Assembly: GCA_001683985.1 (NCBI GenBank)
Contig: MAEO01000055.1
Location: forward strand, 1-32,194
Direction of reading: 5' to 3'
DNA length: 32,194 nucleotides
DNA from: Smithella sp. M82
Lineage (GTDB): Bacteria > Desulfobacterota > Syntrophia > Syntrophales > Smithellaceae
Shown here: positions 8,789-16,387 of the stretch, one piece after another
Position numbering within the stretch: the stretch's first letter is position 1
Layout of the letters: each line of letters begins with the position of its first letter
Notes under the pieces: model-generated
The model's database searches: none
What the model saw: the letters and a program-made list of their open reading frames with translations, nothing else
What the model was told of the DNA's origin: nothing
Made by a program: the position numbers and the translations under genes

Positions 8789-9538
8789 TCATTGAAAATT
8801 GGCGAACTCATCCATTTTTTCCAAATCTATAGTTTCCTTGTCCTCCGAAACTTCCCCACCATTAGCCTTGGCAGATTTGGGACATTTTCTTCGGTCGGCG
8901 TACGTCTCTTTTTCGAAAGCCAGGCAACACATCAACCGGCCGCATAATCCGGAAATCTTTTCCGGATTCAGCGACATACTCTGTTGTTTAGCCATTTTAA
9001 CGGTAACCCTCTCCATGTTTTGTAAAATTCCGGCACAACAAACCATCCGGCCGCAAATGGCAATGCCTTTTGTCATACGTGTTTCCTGACGGGCGCCGAT
9101 TTGCTTCAGTTCTATTCGCATCTTGAATTTTTGGACCAGGTCTTTGACCAGATCGCGAAAATCAACTCTGTTTTCAGCAGTAAAGTAAAAAATGATTTTA
9201 TTCCTTTCAAAAGAGCACTCCACATCTATCAATTTCATGGAAAGTTCCCGTTTTTGAATTTTTTCCAGACAGAACCTGCGGGCATTTTCTTCCAGTTTAT
9301 CATTTTCTTCTTTACGCTTTAAATCTTCAGCCGTTACTTTACGGATAACTTTCTTGAGATTCGCAGGCGTTTCCGATGCCGGACATCTTTTTACATCAGC
9401 GGCAACTACTCCCAGCGACAAACCATTATCAGTATCAACAATAACCTGATCTTTCTTGTGAAGAATAAGATCGTCGGCGTTAAAGTGATATATTCTGCCC
9501 TCTTCCTTAAATTTAATTCCAATAATATTTACAAGCAA
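8789..9538 (-). CDS. ricT: PSP1-domain protein RicT (YaaT-like)
   Basis: A 249-residue PSP1-domain protein. In Bacillus subtilis RicT (YaaT) works with RicA and RicF on RNase Y-dependent RNA maturation and carries an iron-sulphur cluster. Here the cysteine set is Cys162, Cys167, Cys168, Cys199, Cys204 and Cys205, in two CGRxxCC motifs, which is the family signature. A lysine- and glutamate-rich tail follows. The start is TTG at 9538 with an AAGG about eleven bases upstream. The position between holB and metG is the common bacterial arrangement. The role in this lineage is not established. Confidence 0.85.
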   Translation of the reverse strand: MLVNIIGIKFKEEGRIYHFNADDLILHKKDQVIVDTDNGLSLGVVAADVKRCPASETPANLKKVIRKVTAEDLKRKEENDKLEENARRFCLEKIQKRELSMKLIDVECSFERNKIIFYFTAENRVDFRDLVKDLVQKFKMRIELKQIGARQETRMTKGIAICGRMVCCAGILQNMERVTVKMAKQQSMSLNPEKISGLCGRLMCCLAFEKETYADRRKCPKSAKANGGEVSEDKETIDLEKMDEFANFQ

Positions 9539-9560
9539 TTTTTACCCGGCCTTCTATTTA

Positions 9561-10541
9561 TCAATAATTTAACTTAAATGCCATTGCTTCCAATGTCAAT
9601 AATTTGTTGACATTTTGCTCGATAGTCTCTCCTGCCCGTTCCACCAGCTCAATATTCTGAAGAATTTGCTCTCCCGACAAGCGCGCGGCATGATTGAAAA
9701 TAAAGGAAGCTTTATCCTGATTGATCAACATGTCATTTTTTTTGGTTTCTTTATAAATCAAAACATCCCTGAAGAAAGTGTTGAGAATGTCAAGCCCTTC
9801 TTTAATTTCCTTTTTCCCCTGTCCCAAAAAAGATGCAAAATTAATTAAGCTGAAGGGGTCATCTCTTCGTGTACCGGAAAGCAATTCCAGAAGTTCTGTA
9901 CGATAATCAACTATATCATCTTTATTCAGTTCCAACGCCTGACCAATCGAACCGCCGGACAAAGAAGCCAGAAGCAAAGCTTTTTGATCATTGATGTTCA
10001 TCCGGTCGACAAGAAATTTAGCTACTATATCGAAACATAGAGGATTGAAACGAAAGTGCTGGCAACGCGAAATAATAGTCGGGAGCATTGAATATGGCCG
10101 TGATGTAATCAAAATCAATACATTGGAAAGGGACGGTTCCTCCAGTATTTTCAAAAGCGCGTTGGCCGCCTGATCGTTCATTTTATCGGCTTCATCAATA
10201 ATAAAAACCCGCTGTTTTGCTTCCAGCGGTTTACATTTCATTTGTTCCTGAATTTCACGAACGGCATTAATGCGAATGAACTGACCATCGGCCTCAACGA
10301 AAAAGACATCGGGATGGTTATTACGCCGGATTTTTCTGCAGGAAGAGCATTCACCGCAGGAATCATGGAGATTATCTTCTTTTTCACAGTTGAGAGCTTT
10401 GGCAAATTCCACGGCCAGAGTTTTCTTGCCTATGGCGGAAATACCGCTAAAAAGATAAGCATGCGCCACCCGTTTTTGAACCAGACCTTGTCGTAGAGTT
10501 TCTATTTTTCTTTTATGACCGTATATATCATGAAAAGACAT
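9561..10541 (-). CDS. holB: DNA polymerase III subunit delta'
   Basis: A 326-residue clamp-loader subunit of the replicative polymerase. It has a Walker A-like loop (GISAIGKKT, 33-41), a zinc module of Cys52, Cys62, Cys65 and Cys68, a Walker B box (IIDEADKM) and the SRC motif (SRCQHF). The C-terminal collar domain is AT-rich in sequence but normal in length. It sits 22 bases after tmk and 22 bases before ricT, a conserved neighbourhood. The ribosome site is weak, so translation may depend on its upstream neighbour. Confidence 0.92.
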   Translation of the reverse strand: MSFHDIYGHKRKIETLRQGLVQKRVAHAYLFSGISAIGKKTLAVEFAKALNCEKEDNLHDSCGECSSCRKIRRNNHPDVFFVEADGQFIRINAVREIQEQMKCKPLEAKQRVFIIDEADKMNDQAANALLKILEEPSLSNVLILITSRPYSMLPTIISRCQHFRFNPLCFDIVAKFLVDRMNINDQKALLLASLSGGSIGQALELNKDDIVDYRTELLELLSGTRRDDPFSLINFASFLGQGKKEIKEGLDILNTFFRDVLIYKETKKNDMLINQDKASFIFNHAARLSGEQILQNIELVERAGETIEQNVNKLLTLEAMAFKLNY

Positions 10542-10563
10542 AATTATATGATCTTATAAAAAA

Positions 10564-11211
10564 TCAAATTTTCAGATTAATAAAATTACTAATACATTGG
10601 CGCACTTCATTTTGAATCGTGTTCACATCGCGGTTCGCATCAATCAGGCAAAAACGATCCGGATCATTTTTCAGCAAACGGAGATAACCTGCACGTATTT
10701 TTTTGTGAAAATCCAAGGTTTCTTTCTCAAATCTGTCGATGGAAGAAGATTCCTTGAGATTATCATTGCGTTTGTTTGCCCTTTGCAGACCGACTTCCAC
10801 CGGTAAATCAAAAAGCAAAGTCAAATCCGGTTTCAACAGCATTGACGAATAATCGTTGACCAACCCGATAAATTTCTCATCAAGGCCGCGGCCGGCACCC
10901 TGATAAGCGTATGTAGCATCGGAAAAGCGATCGCATAAAACGATTTTGCCTTGCTTTAATGCGGGCATAATTACATCGCGAACGTGTTGAGCCCGTGCCG
11001 CGCAAAACAGAAACATCTCTGTCTTCTCGCACATATTATTATTTTTCCTATCAAAAAGGATACCCCCGATTTTCCGGCCAATTTCGGTCCCGGAAGGTTC
11101 CTGAGTAACAATCAGAGAAACATTCTTCTGACTTAAATATTCGGCAACAAGTTTTATCTGAGTTGATTTCCCTGAACCTTCAATGCCCTCAAAGGTTATG
11201 AATTTTTTCAC
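10564..11211 (-). CDS. tmk: Thymidylate kinase
   Basis: Thymidylate kinase, which phosphorylates dTMP to dTDP for DNA synthesis, 215 residues from the start chosen here. The P-loop is GIEGSGKST, the DR motif lies in LCDRFSDATYAYQG, and the LID region is basic. I choose GTG at 11211 (reading MKKFITFEG) since GAGAGG lies seven bases upstream; another in-frame GTG at 11229 would add six residues. The sequence just upstream contains a perfect 12-bp palindrome at 11229-11240. It is the first gene of the tmk-holB-ricT-metG operon. Confidence 0.95.
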   Translation of the reverse strand: MKKFITFEGIEGSGKSTQIKLVAEYLSQKNVSLIVTQEPSGTEIGRKIGGILFDRKNNNMCEKTEMFLFCAARAQHVRDVIMPALKQGKIVLCDRFSDATYAYQGAGRGLDEKFIGLVNDYSSMLLKPDLTLLFDLPVEVGLQRANKRNDNLKESSSIDRFEKETLDFHKKIRAGYLRLLKNDPDRFCLIDANRDVNTIQNEVRQCISNFINLKI

Positions 11212-11228
11212 TGTTTCAACCTCTCGCA

Positions 11229-11240
11229 CCCAACGTTGGG
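11229..11240. promoter_or_regulatory. 12-bp perfect palindrome upstream of tmk
   Basis: CCCAACGTTGGG at 11229-11240 is self-complementary. It lies 18 bases upstream of the chosen tmk start and just touches the alternative GTG. It could be an operator or the base of a hairpin. Nothing links it to a known regulator. Confidence 0.3.
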
Positions 11241-11445
11241 AAAATTAATCCACGTTGCCCAAAATACACAACTCAATTCTTTTTACGATAATCAGACGTA
11301 CTCAGCGGCAAGTAAAAAACGATTTGTAAACGACACCTTGTCAAACAGGAGCCGGGATTTCCAAGTCACAGAATTAAAGGAAAACAGGGAATATATCTAT
11401 ATTCGAATGGATTTATTCCCGGTTGTGATTTTCGCCATAGATAAT

Positions 11446-11625
11446 TTATTGGCCTTCCCCTGGAACAATCGCTTCCACAGGACATTGGTCAACACAAGTT
11501 CCACAATCATTACAAAGTTTAGCGTCAATAACATACTTGTCTTCGCCTTCAGAAATTGCTCCGGTCGGGCATTCGCTTTCACAAGAACCGCAAGCTATAC
11601 ATTCGTCAGTAATCACATACGCCAT
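11446..11625 (-). CDS. Ferredoxin, 2[4Fe-4S], 59 residues
   Basis: A 59-residue bacterial-type ferredoxin that carries low-potential electrons. It holds two complete motifs Cys-x2-Cys-x2-Cys-x3-Cys-Pro: Cys9, 12, 15, 19 and Cys38, 41, 44, 48, which bind two [4Fe-4S] clusters. The N-terminus MAYVITDECIACG is typical of the Clostridium-type family. The ATG at 11625 has an AAAAGGAG site ten bases upstream. It is monocistronic, about 200 bases from tmk and from nfu. Its partner enzymes cannot be told from the context; the acyl-CoA dehydrogenases in this window are a loose possibility only. Confidence 0.95.
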   Translation of the reverse strand: MAYVITDECIACGSCESECPTGAISEGEDKYVIDAKLCNDCGTCVDQCPVEAIVPGEGQ

Positions 11626-11654
11626 AATTCTTAATACTCCTTTTACTAATAATT

Positions 11655-11673
11655 ATTTCAACAAAATTGAAAT
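11655..11673. promoter_or_regulatory. 19-bp palindrome upstream of ferredoxin
   Basis: ATTTCAACAAAATTGAAAT at 11655-11673 has perfect 7-base arms. It lies 29 bases upstream of the ferredoxin start codon, within the untranslated leader or promoter. It could be an operator or a leader hairpin. Confidence 0.32.
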
Positions 11674-11697
11674 TCACCAACAATTTTTTGCCGGTAA

Positions 11698-11731
11698 ATC
11701 GTTGTTAATCAAAACCAACGATAATTGTCAA
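11698..11731 (-). promoter_or_regulatory. Candidate ferredoxin promoter with inverted repeat
   Basis: On the minus strand TTGACA (11731-11726) is a good -35. The -10 is poor: TTAACA or TAACAA at 16-18 bases. An inverted repeat ATCGTTG / CAACGAT (11698-11704 and 11716-11722) overlaps it and could bind a regulator. The rest of 11626-11831 shows no gene. Confidence 0.3.
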
Positions 11732-11831
11732 TTAACTAAATAGAAATTAATTTGGCATCCTCATTATCATAAACAGCAAAGATAAAACAAGATTGTTTTG
11801 CCAGGATAATTACTTCAGAAAATACAAACAG

Positions 11832-12053
11832 TTAAACAGCTACAACTTCTTTTATTTCGGGAACTTGCGCTTTAATAACTTTTTCTATACCTGCTTTTAA
11901 AGTCATTTGAGCCATAGGACAACCGTGGCAGGCGCCGGTTAACTTTACTTTCACTATTCCATCCGGGCTGACATCTACAAGTTCTACATCCCCGCCATCG
12001 GCCTGCAGATTGGGTCTAATAATTTCAATAGCTTTTTGTACTTTCTCTTTCAT
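11832..12053 (-). CDS. NifU-like C-terminal domain protein (Fe-S scaffold)
   Basis: A 73-residue stand-alone Nfu domain, which carries and delivers [4Fe-4S] clusters to target proteins. The cluster-binding motif is Cys42-His-Gly-Cys45 in ACHGCPMAQ, and the LQADGGDVELV segment is the family signature. It has no A-type or NifU N-terminal domain, as is common in anaerobes. The start has an AAAGGAAAA site. It lies between the ferredoxin and a lipoprotein on the same strand. A need for cluster supply is plausible given IspH, the ferredoxin and RicT, but that link is inferred. Confidence 0.88.
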   Translation of the reverse strand: MKEKVQKAIEIIRPNLQADGGDVELVDVSPDGIVKVKLTGACHGCPMAQMTLKAGIEKVIKAQVPEIKEVVAV

Positions 12054-12092
12054 AATTATTTTCCTTTAATCGGTTTAAATTATTTCCTCCGT

Positions 12093-12692
12093 TTAATGAG
12101 GCATGTAAGCAATCAATTTACGAGTAACATCACGGGCAACTTTAATCAAATCAGGCTTGATCAACATATAATCTTCCTTTATATCATACCCGGCCTTCCA
12201 CATTAATTTACCGGTGGAGGCTTCGTATAATTTCATGGTCATACCGACAAACGCCTTTTTATCATCCTTCACTACTATATAATCCCACGAATCAACAGAG
12301 ACCATTAAAAAAGCATCAACATTGAGTAATTCGCCGATTTTTCTACTCAAATTCGGGTCAGAAAAATTAACTGTCTGCAATTTAGCAAGATATTCCGTCA
12401 TTGCTTTATTTAATTCTTCATTAGCCAAAAGCTGACTGTTAAAACTTTCCGTTCCTGCCACAAAGGTAAACCACTTCTTTTCAATCAGCGCACCTTCAAT
12501 ATTTTTTTCGACTTCCGCCCTTACTTCTTTTGTTCCTTCAGGCATAACCATTTCCAAGGGGAAAATAATTACTCTTTTAGGATGAAAATCACCGGCTTCC
12601 GACGCCAGCTGGGAAAAACGCAGTCCGCTGCAAGCAATTGTTGTTAAAACAAAAATCAATAAAACAAATTTTACGAACAACTTTTTTCTCAT
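12093..12692 (-). CDS. Putative lipoprotein
   Basis: A 199-residue lipoprotein with a basic N-terminus, a hydrophobic core and a lipobox ending Thr-Ile-Ala-Cys at about residue 21. The mature part begins with strands carrying RVIIFPLEM and later shows a domain with alternating alpha and beta segments (for example LNVDAFLMVSVDSWDY and LYEASTGKLMWKAGYDI). This looks like the periplasmic nucleotide-binding-like fold of LpoB/CsgG-type or GNA1162-type lipoproteins, but I cannot name a family. The start has GGGAG six bases upstream. It follows ispH on the same strand. Confidence 0.7.
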   Translation of the reverse strand: MRKKLFVKFVLLIFVLTTIACSGLRFSQLASEAGDFHPKRVIIFPLEMVMPEGTKEVRAEVEKNIEGALIEKKWFTFVAGTESFNSQLLANEELNKAMTEYLAKLQTVNFSDPNLSRKIGELLNVDAFLMVSVDSWDYIVVKDDKKAFVGMTMKLYEASTGKLMWKAGYDIKEDYMLIKPDLIKVARDVTRKLIAYMPH

Positions 12693-12728
12693 AATTAACT
12701 CCCTTCTTCGCTAAGGCACACCCTCATA

Positions 12729-14456
12729 TCAGAAACCATACCACAACAGAACGCAAAAACCAGCCATGATATAACCGGTTTCCAGAAGACCTTCCTTAAC
12801 GGCCCCGGAAAGGGCGGTCTGTTTATCACAAAACCGGAAACAAATCCATAAATATAATACACAGACGATCAGAAAAATACTCAGAGATGATGTCCAGCCT
12901 GCCAAATAAGAAAAAACAAGAAGAACTAATAATATCAATGAAATGATTTTTAAAATGGTTATTGTCCTGTCTCTGCCGAAAAACACAGGAATTGTTTCCT
13001 GACCTATTAATTTATCACTCTGGATTTCTAAAATATCCGACATCGCCGAACGGATAAAAACAACTCCAAAAGTAAAAACAAACGCAACGATTAAACCTGT
13101 ATTAAAAGAATAATTTCTGTCTAATACAGGTAAAATTGCCGCTACTATGCCCCAGGCAGCGGACATAAATATATTTTTCGAACCGGGCAAATCTTTTAAG
13201 CCGCGGAAGTGCCATTTACCGGGCAGAATTTTTATATTATAAATTATGCCGGCAAGAGAAATAACAAATAAAAAAGTGAAAGGCAAAACCGCGTTTTGCA
13301 ACGCCAAAGCAAGGGCAATCACTATAGAAATTAAAGCGGTAATAAAGTATATTTTACCATAGCGGTGGTAACTCTCTTCGCGGAAAGAACCGACAAGGCC
13401 CGCCGGTTTGCGGCTAAGCAGCCGATTCAAAACATGCATCGCGTAGACAAAGAAAGAAGCAATCGCAATAAAAGAAAATTTCACCGGCATTTTCTGCAGC
13501 AGCATGCAGGCCAGACAAAGGCACCCTGCACCCAGAGCCGAATAAACATCGGTTCTGATTGCTGATATCCAAAGACTGAGCAATTTGCCTATTTTTTTTA
13601 ACTTACGACTTTGACCCTCCATAATTTTATCCATCACCCGATCGATAATCCAGTTGGGTGTGGAAGCGCCTGCCGAAACCCCGATGCGATTGTAATGGCC
13701 TAAATTTATATTTTCCATATCAGACGGAGTTTCGATATGAAAAGTTGCCGATTGTTTTCTTTGCGCAAGATCAGCCAGCCTTCTGGTATTGGCGCTGTTT
13801 TTCCCGCCGACGATGAACATCGCATCCATTTCGCCGGCCATTGCCATGACTTCCGCCTGTCTTTGTTTCGTGGAAGAACAAATAGTGTTAAAGACAACCG
13901 CCTGCGGACAAAGCTCTTTAATCTTTTCCACAATTTTACTGTAATTGTCAAAGTCCTGCGTTGTTTGAGCGACAACGCAAACTTTATCCGTGCAGAGCAA
14001 TCTATCTACATCATCCAAAGCAGATATAATAACGCCGTGGCCACCGGCGTATCCCAACAGGCCATCGACTTCCGGATGTTCCTTATCGCCCACGATCACA
14101 ACCATGTAATCAAGAGCGGCGTGTTTTTTAATGATGGATTGCACGTAACCTACCTTGGGACAGGTAGCGTCAATAATTTTGATACCGTTTCCTTTGATTT
14201 TTTTTCTTTCAGCCGGAGCAATGCCGTGGGCACGAATAATCAGGATGGCATTTTCTTTGTCCTTTATTTCTTCTATATTTGCAATGGGTTTAACACCACG
14301 GCTTTTGAGCAGTTCAATTGTTTGAGGGTTATGAATCAACGGACCATAAGTATAAATCTGCCGGCGTGTTTCATGCTGCGCGATATCCACTACAATATCC
14401 ACAGCTCTTCGCACACCCATGCAAAAACCGGCTGTTCTGGCAAGCTTAATCTCCAT
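12729..14456 (-). CDS. ispH: IspH fused to a UbiA-like prenyltransferase domain
   Basis: A 575-residue fusion. Residues 1-285 are IspH (LytB), which reduces HMBPP to IPP and DMAPP in the MEP isoprenoid pathway: iron-sulphur cysteines Cys12, Cys99 and Cys193, substrate histidines in PLIHN, RAHG and KEHPEV, and the VSAGASTPNWII motif. From about residue 300 the rest is strongly hydrophobic, with about seven to nine membrane helices. It carries a UbiA-like Asp box (MSDILEIQSDKLIGQETIPV), but the first Asp-rich motif is degenerate (HVLNRLLSR). So the C-terminus may be a divergent prenyltransferase. The reading frame is continuous. It overlaps tlyA by 11 bases, implying coupling. Confidence 0.88.
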   Translation of the reverse strand: MEIKLARTAGFCMGVRRAVDIVVDIAQHETRRQIYTYGPLIHNPQTIELLKSRGVKPIANIEEIKDKENAILIIRAHGIAPAERKKIKGNGIKIIDATCPKVGYVQSIIKKHAALDYMVVIVGDKEHPEVDGLLGYAGGHGVIISALDDVDRLLCTDKVCVVAQTTQDFDNYSKIVEKIKELCPQAVVFNTICSSTKQRQAEVMAMAGEMDAMFIVGGKNSANTRRLADLAQRKQSATFHIETPSDMENINLGHYNRIGVSAGASTPNWIIDRVMDKIMEGQSRKLKKIGKLLSLWISAIRTDVYSALGAGCLCLACMLLQKMPVKFSFIAIASFFVYAMHVLNRLLSRKPAGLVGSFREESYHRYGKIYFITALISIVIALALALQNAVLPFTFLFVISLAGIIYNIKILPGKWHFRGLKDLPGSKNIFMSAAWGIVAAILPVLDRNYSFNTGLIVAFVFTFGVVFIRSAMSDILEIQSDKLIGQETIPVFFGRDRTITILKIISLILLVLLVFSYLAGWTSSLSIFLIVCVLYLWICFRFCDKQTALSGAVKEGLLETGYIMAGFCVLLWYGF

Positions 14457-15201
14457 TTTGCTTTTTCTTTCGCGCCAGAATAAAAAATTCTTTGTTGCCT
14501 TCGTGGCCTAGTATAGGCGAGGCGCAAGTTCCCTGAACTTGTAAATTCAAAGACTCGCAAAACGCGCTGATGTCCTGCAGAACACGCTCATGAAGAGCGG
14601 GATCGCTGACCACGCCTTTTTTGCCCACCTCTTCTTTCCCGACTTCGAACTGAGGTTTTATCAGTGCCAGAATTAGCGCTTCATTGCCAATTAATCGCGT
14701 AACCGCCGGAATAACAATTTTCAGAGAAATAAAAGACACATCTATCACGGCTAAATCAATCCGTTCATCCAGATCAGCACCGTCATAGTAACGGATATTG
14801 GTGCGTTCAATTACAGCCACCCGTGTGTCTTCGCGCAGTTTCCAGGCCAGCCGGCCGTAGGCGACATCAAGAGCGTAAACTTTTCTTGCGCCCGACTGTA
14901 AAAGGCAGTCCGTAAAACCTCCGGTGGAAGTCCCGACATCCAGAGCCACCATTCCCTCAACATTCAACCCAAATTCTTTCAAGGCTCCGGCCAATTTCAA
15001 TCCGCCGCGGCTCACGTAAGGATTGTCTTCACCCTTTATATGTATTTCCGCATCGGCAGGAACAATTTCTCCCGCTTTATCCGGATAGGCATCATTAACT
15101 TTAACAACGCGGGCCAGAATCAGCGCACGTGCGCGCTCCAGCGTAGGCGCCACCCCGCGATCAATAAGCAATTTGTCCAGACGGATTTTTTGAGCAGTCA
15201 T
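14446..15201 (-). CDS. tlyA: TlyA-family rRNA 2'-O-methyltransferase
   Basis: A 251-residue TlyA family methyltransferase. The N-terminal S4 RNA-binding domain (about 1-62: RLDKLLIDRGVAPTLERARALI) is followed by an FtsJ-type SAM domain with motif I VALDVGTSTGGFTDC. In mycobacteria TlyA methylates ribosomal cytidines; older annotations call it hemolysin. Active-site lysine and aspartate positions look conserved (KLAGAL, VIDVSFISL, LIKPQFEVGK). Its neighbours are the isoprenoid genes, and it commonly lies next to dxs. Here an alpha/beta hydrolase gene on the opposite strand separates it from dxs. Confidence 0.93.
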   Translation of the reverse strand: MTAQKIRLDKLLIDRGVAPTLERARALILARVVKVNDAYPDKAGEIVPADAEIHIKGEDNPYVSRGGLKLAGALKEFGLNVEGMVALDVGTSTGGFTDCLLQSGARKVYALDVAYGRLAWKLREDTRVAVIERTNIRYYDGADLDERIDLAVIDVSFISLKIVIPAVTRLIGNEALILALIKPQFEVGKEEVGKKGVVSDPALHERVLQDISAFCESLNLQVQGTCASPILGHEGNKEFFILARKKKQNGD

Positions 15202-15260
15202 AAACTTACGTATTCTGAAAACTATCAGCCATGTTTTGTCTGATATTATTATTTATCATT

Positions 15261-15338
15261 GAGTTGTGAAACTACAAGAAATATTTATTCGTTTACTCTG
15301 AATTGTGAACTACCAGATATTACAACGCAAGACAAGAT
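15261..15338. repeat. Dispersed repeat, copy A
   Basis: This stretch upstream of tlyA shares blocks with 21000-21080 in the same order: GAGTTGTGAAAC (15261-15272), ATTGTGAACTACCAGATATT (15302-15321) and ACAAGAT (15332-15338). Spacing between the first two blocks is 41 bases here and 44 there. Within this copy, a weaker direct repeat of TTGTGAA-ACTAC is visible. Copy B covers the start of xseA. Confidence 0.7.
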
Positions 15339-15349
15339 CGATATTAATC

Positions 15350-15378
15350 TTGTAACACATTTAAATATTTAGTATTAT
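15350..15378 (+). promoter_or_regulatory. Candidate sigma-70 promoter of the alpha/beta hydrolase
   Basis: TTGTAA (15350-15355) and TATTAT (15373-15378) are spaced by 17 bases. An inverted repeat ACAAGAT / ATCTTGT (15332-15338 and 15347-15353) overlaps the -35, so an operator there is plausible. The expected leader is about 45 bases. Confidence 0.5.
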
Positions 15379-15428
15379 AAAATCCTATTTATATAGGGAG
15401 AAAATCCTGAATATAAGGTGAACCAGCA

Positions 15429-16340
15429 ATGGAACCTGTGAAAGGCGAATTAAAGATGGAGTCATTAATGATTCCAATTGACTCCGTCGACAGTATTCAT
15501 CTTAAACATATCTGTATAGATAAAGACGGGCCGCCTGTTTTCATGCTGCACGGCGCAGTCGAGAACGGAAAGATCTGTTATTCGGATTCGGGACGTGCCG
15601 GACTCGGTCCATATCTGGCCAGGCATGGCTACGATGTCTATGTAGGAGACCTCCGCGGCAGGGGCGGGAGTACACCTCATGTTAATGCCAATTCCAAATA
15701 CGGCCAAACCGAGGCAATTACCGAAGACATTCCTGCCTTTATTGAAAAAATAATATCGCTCCGCGGCAATACTCCGCAGCGTTGTGTATGCCATTCATGG
15801 GGTGGAGTCTTAACCCACTCGACCTTATTACGCTTTCCCAAATACAGGAATATAGTTAAATCAATTGTATATCTCGGGGCAAAACGCAGAATATGTGTTC
15901 TCAATATGGACCGCCTTTTCCAGATTAATCATGTTTATTGCCGGCTCGGCAGGGAATTAGTAAAGAAACACGGGTATTTCCCATCCACCATGCTGGGATT
16001 GGGAGACGATGAATCGGCAGGAATGCGACACGGTACTGAGGTATGGATATGGTCAAAAAAGTGGGTCGATACCACCGACGGATTTGATTACGGTGAGGCA
16101 GCAAAAAAGGTTCATCTGCCGCCGACGCTTTATATCGCAGCAATCGATGACCCCTGTCTTGGCCACTACAAGGACGTTTGGAATTTTATGATGGAGTCAG
16201 GAAATCATGTAAAAGACTTTATGGTCCTCAGCAAAAAAAACGGCAACCTGCACGATTACAACCATGTTTCCATGATGACGCACAGAGATGCTCCGAATGA
16301 TCACTTTCCCAAGGTATTGGAATGGCTGAGAAGGTATTGA
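15429..16340 (+). CDS. Alpha/beta hydrolase
   Basis: A 303-residue alpha/beta-hydrolase fold protein without a signal peptide. It has the HG oxyanion motif (FMLHGAVENG), GDLRGRGGS after beta-4, and a nucleophile elbow CHSWGG with Ser123, where the first Gly of the usual GxSxG is Cys. Asp240 or Asp241 (AAIDDPC) and His279 (DYNHVS) fit the remaining triad. The substrate is unknown; esters or thioesters of acyl groups are possible. The RBS AAGGTGAA is seven bases upstream. It lies on the opposite strand inside a run of isoprenoid genes, which suggests insertion. It converges with dxs. Confidence 0.75.
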   Translation: MEPVKGELKMESLMIPIDSVDSIHLKHICIDKDGPPVFMLHGAVENGKICYSDSGRAGLGPYLARHGYDVYVGDLRGRGGSTPHVNANSKYGQTEAITEDIPAFIEKIISLRGNTPQRCVCHSWGGVLTHSTLLRFPKYRNIVKSIVYLGAKRRICVLNMDRLFQINHVYCRLGRELVKKHGYFPSTMLGLGDDESAGMRHGTEVWIWSKKWVDTTDGFDYGEAAKKVHLPPTLYIAAIDDPCLGHYKDVWNFMMESGNHVKDFMVLSKKNGNLHDYNHVSMMTHRDAPNDHFPKVLEWLRRY

Positions 16341-16387
16341 ACAATTCGGGCGGGAAAAATTAGAATTTCTGCCAACCATAAGACAGT

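Noticed and set aside
11397-11582. 61-codon minus-strand frame over the ferredoxin
   Set aside because: It is out of frame with the ferredoxin, which has eight cysteines in perfect motif spacing and its own ribosome site.
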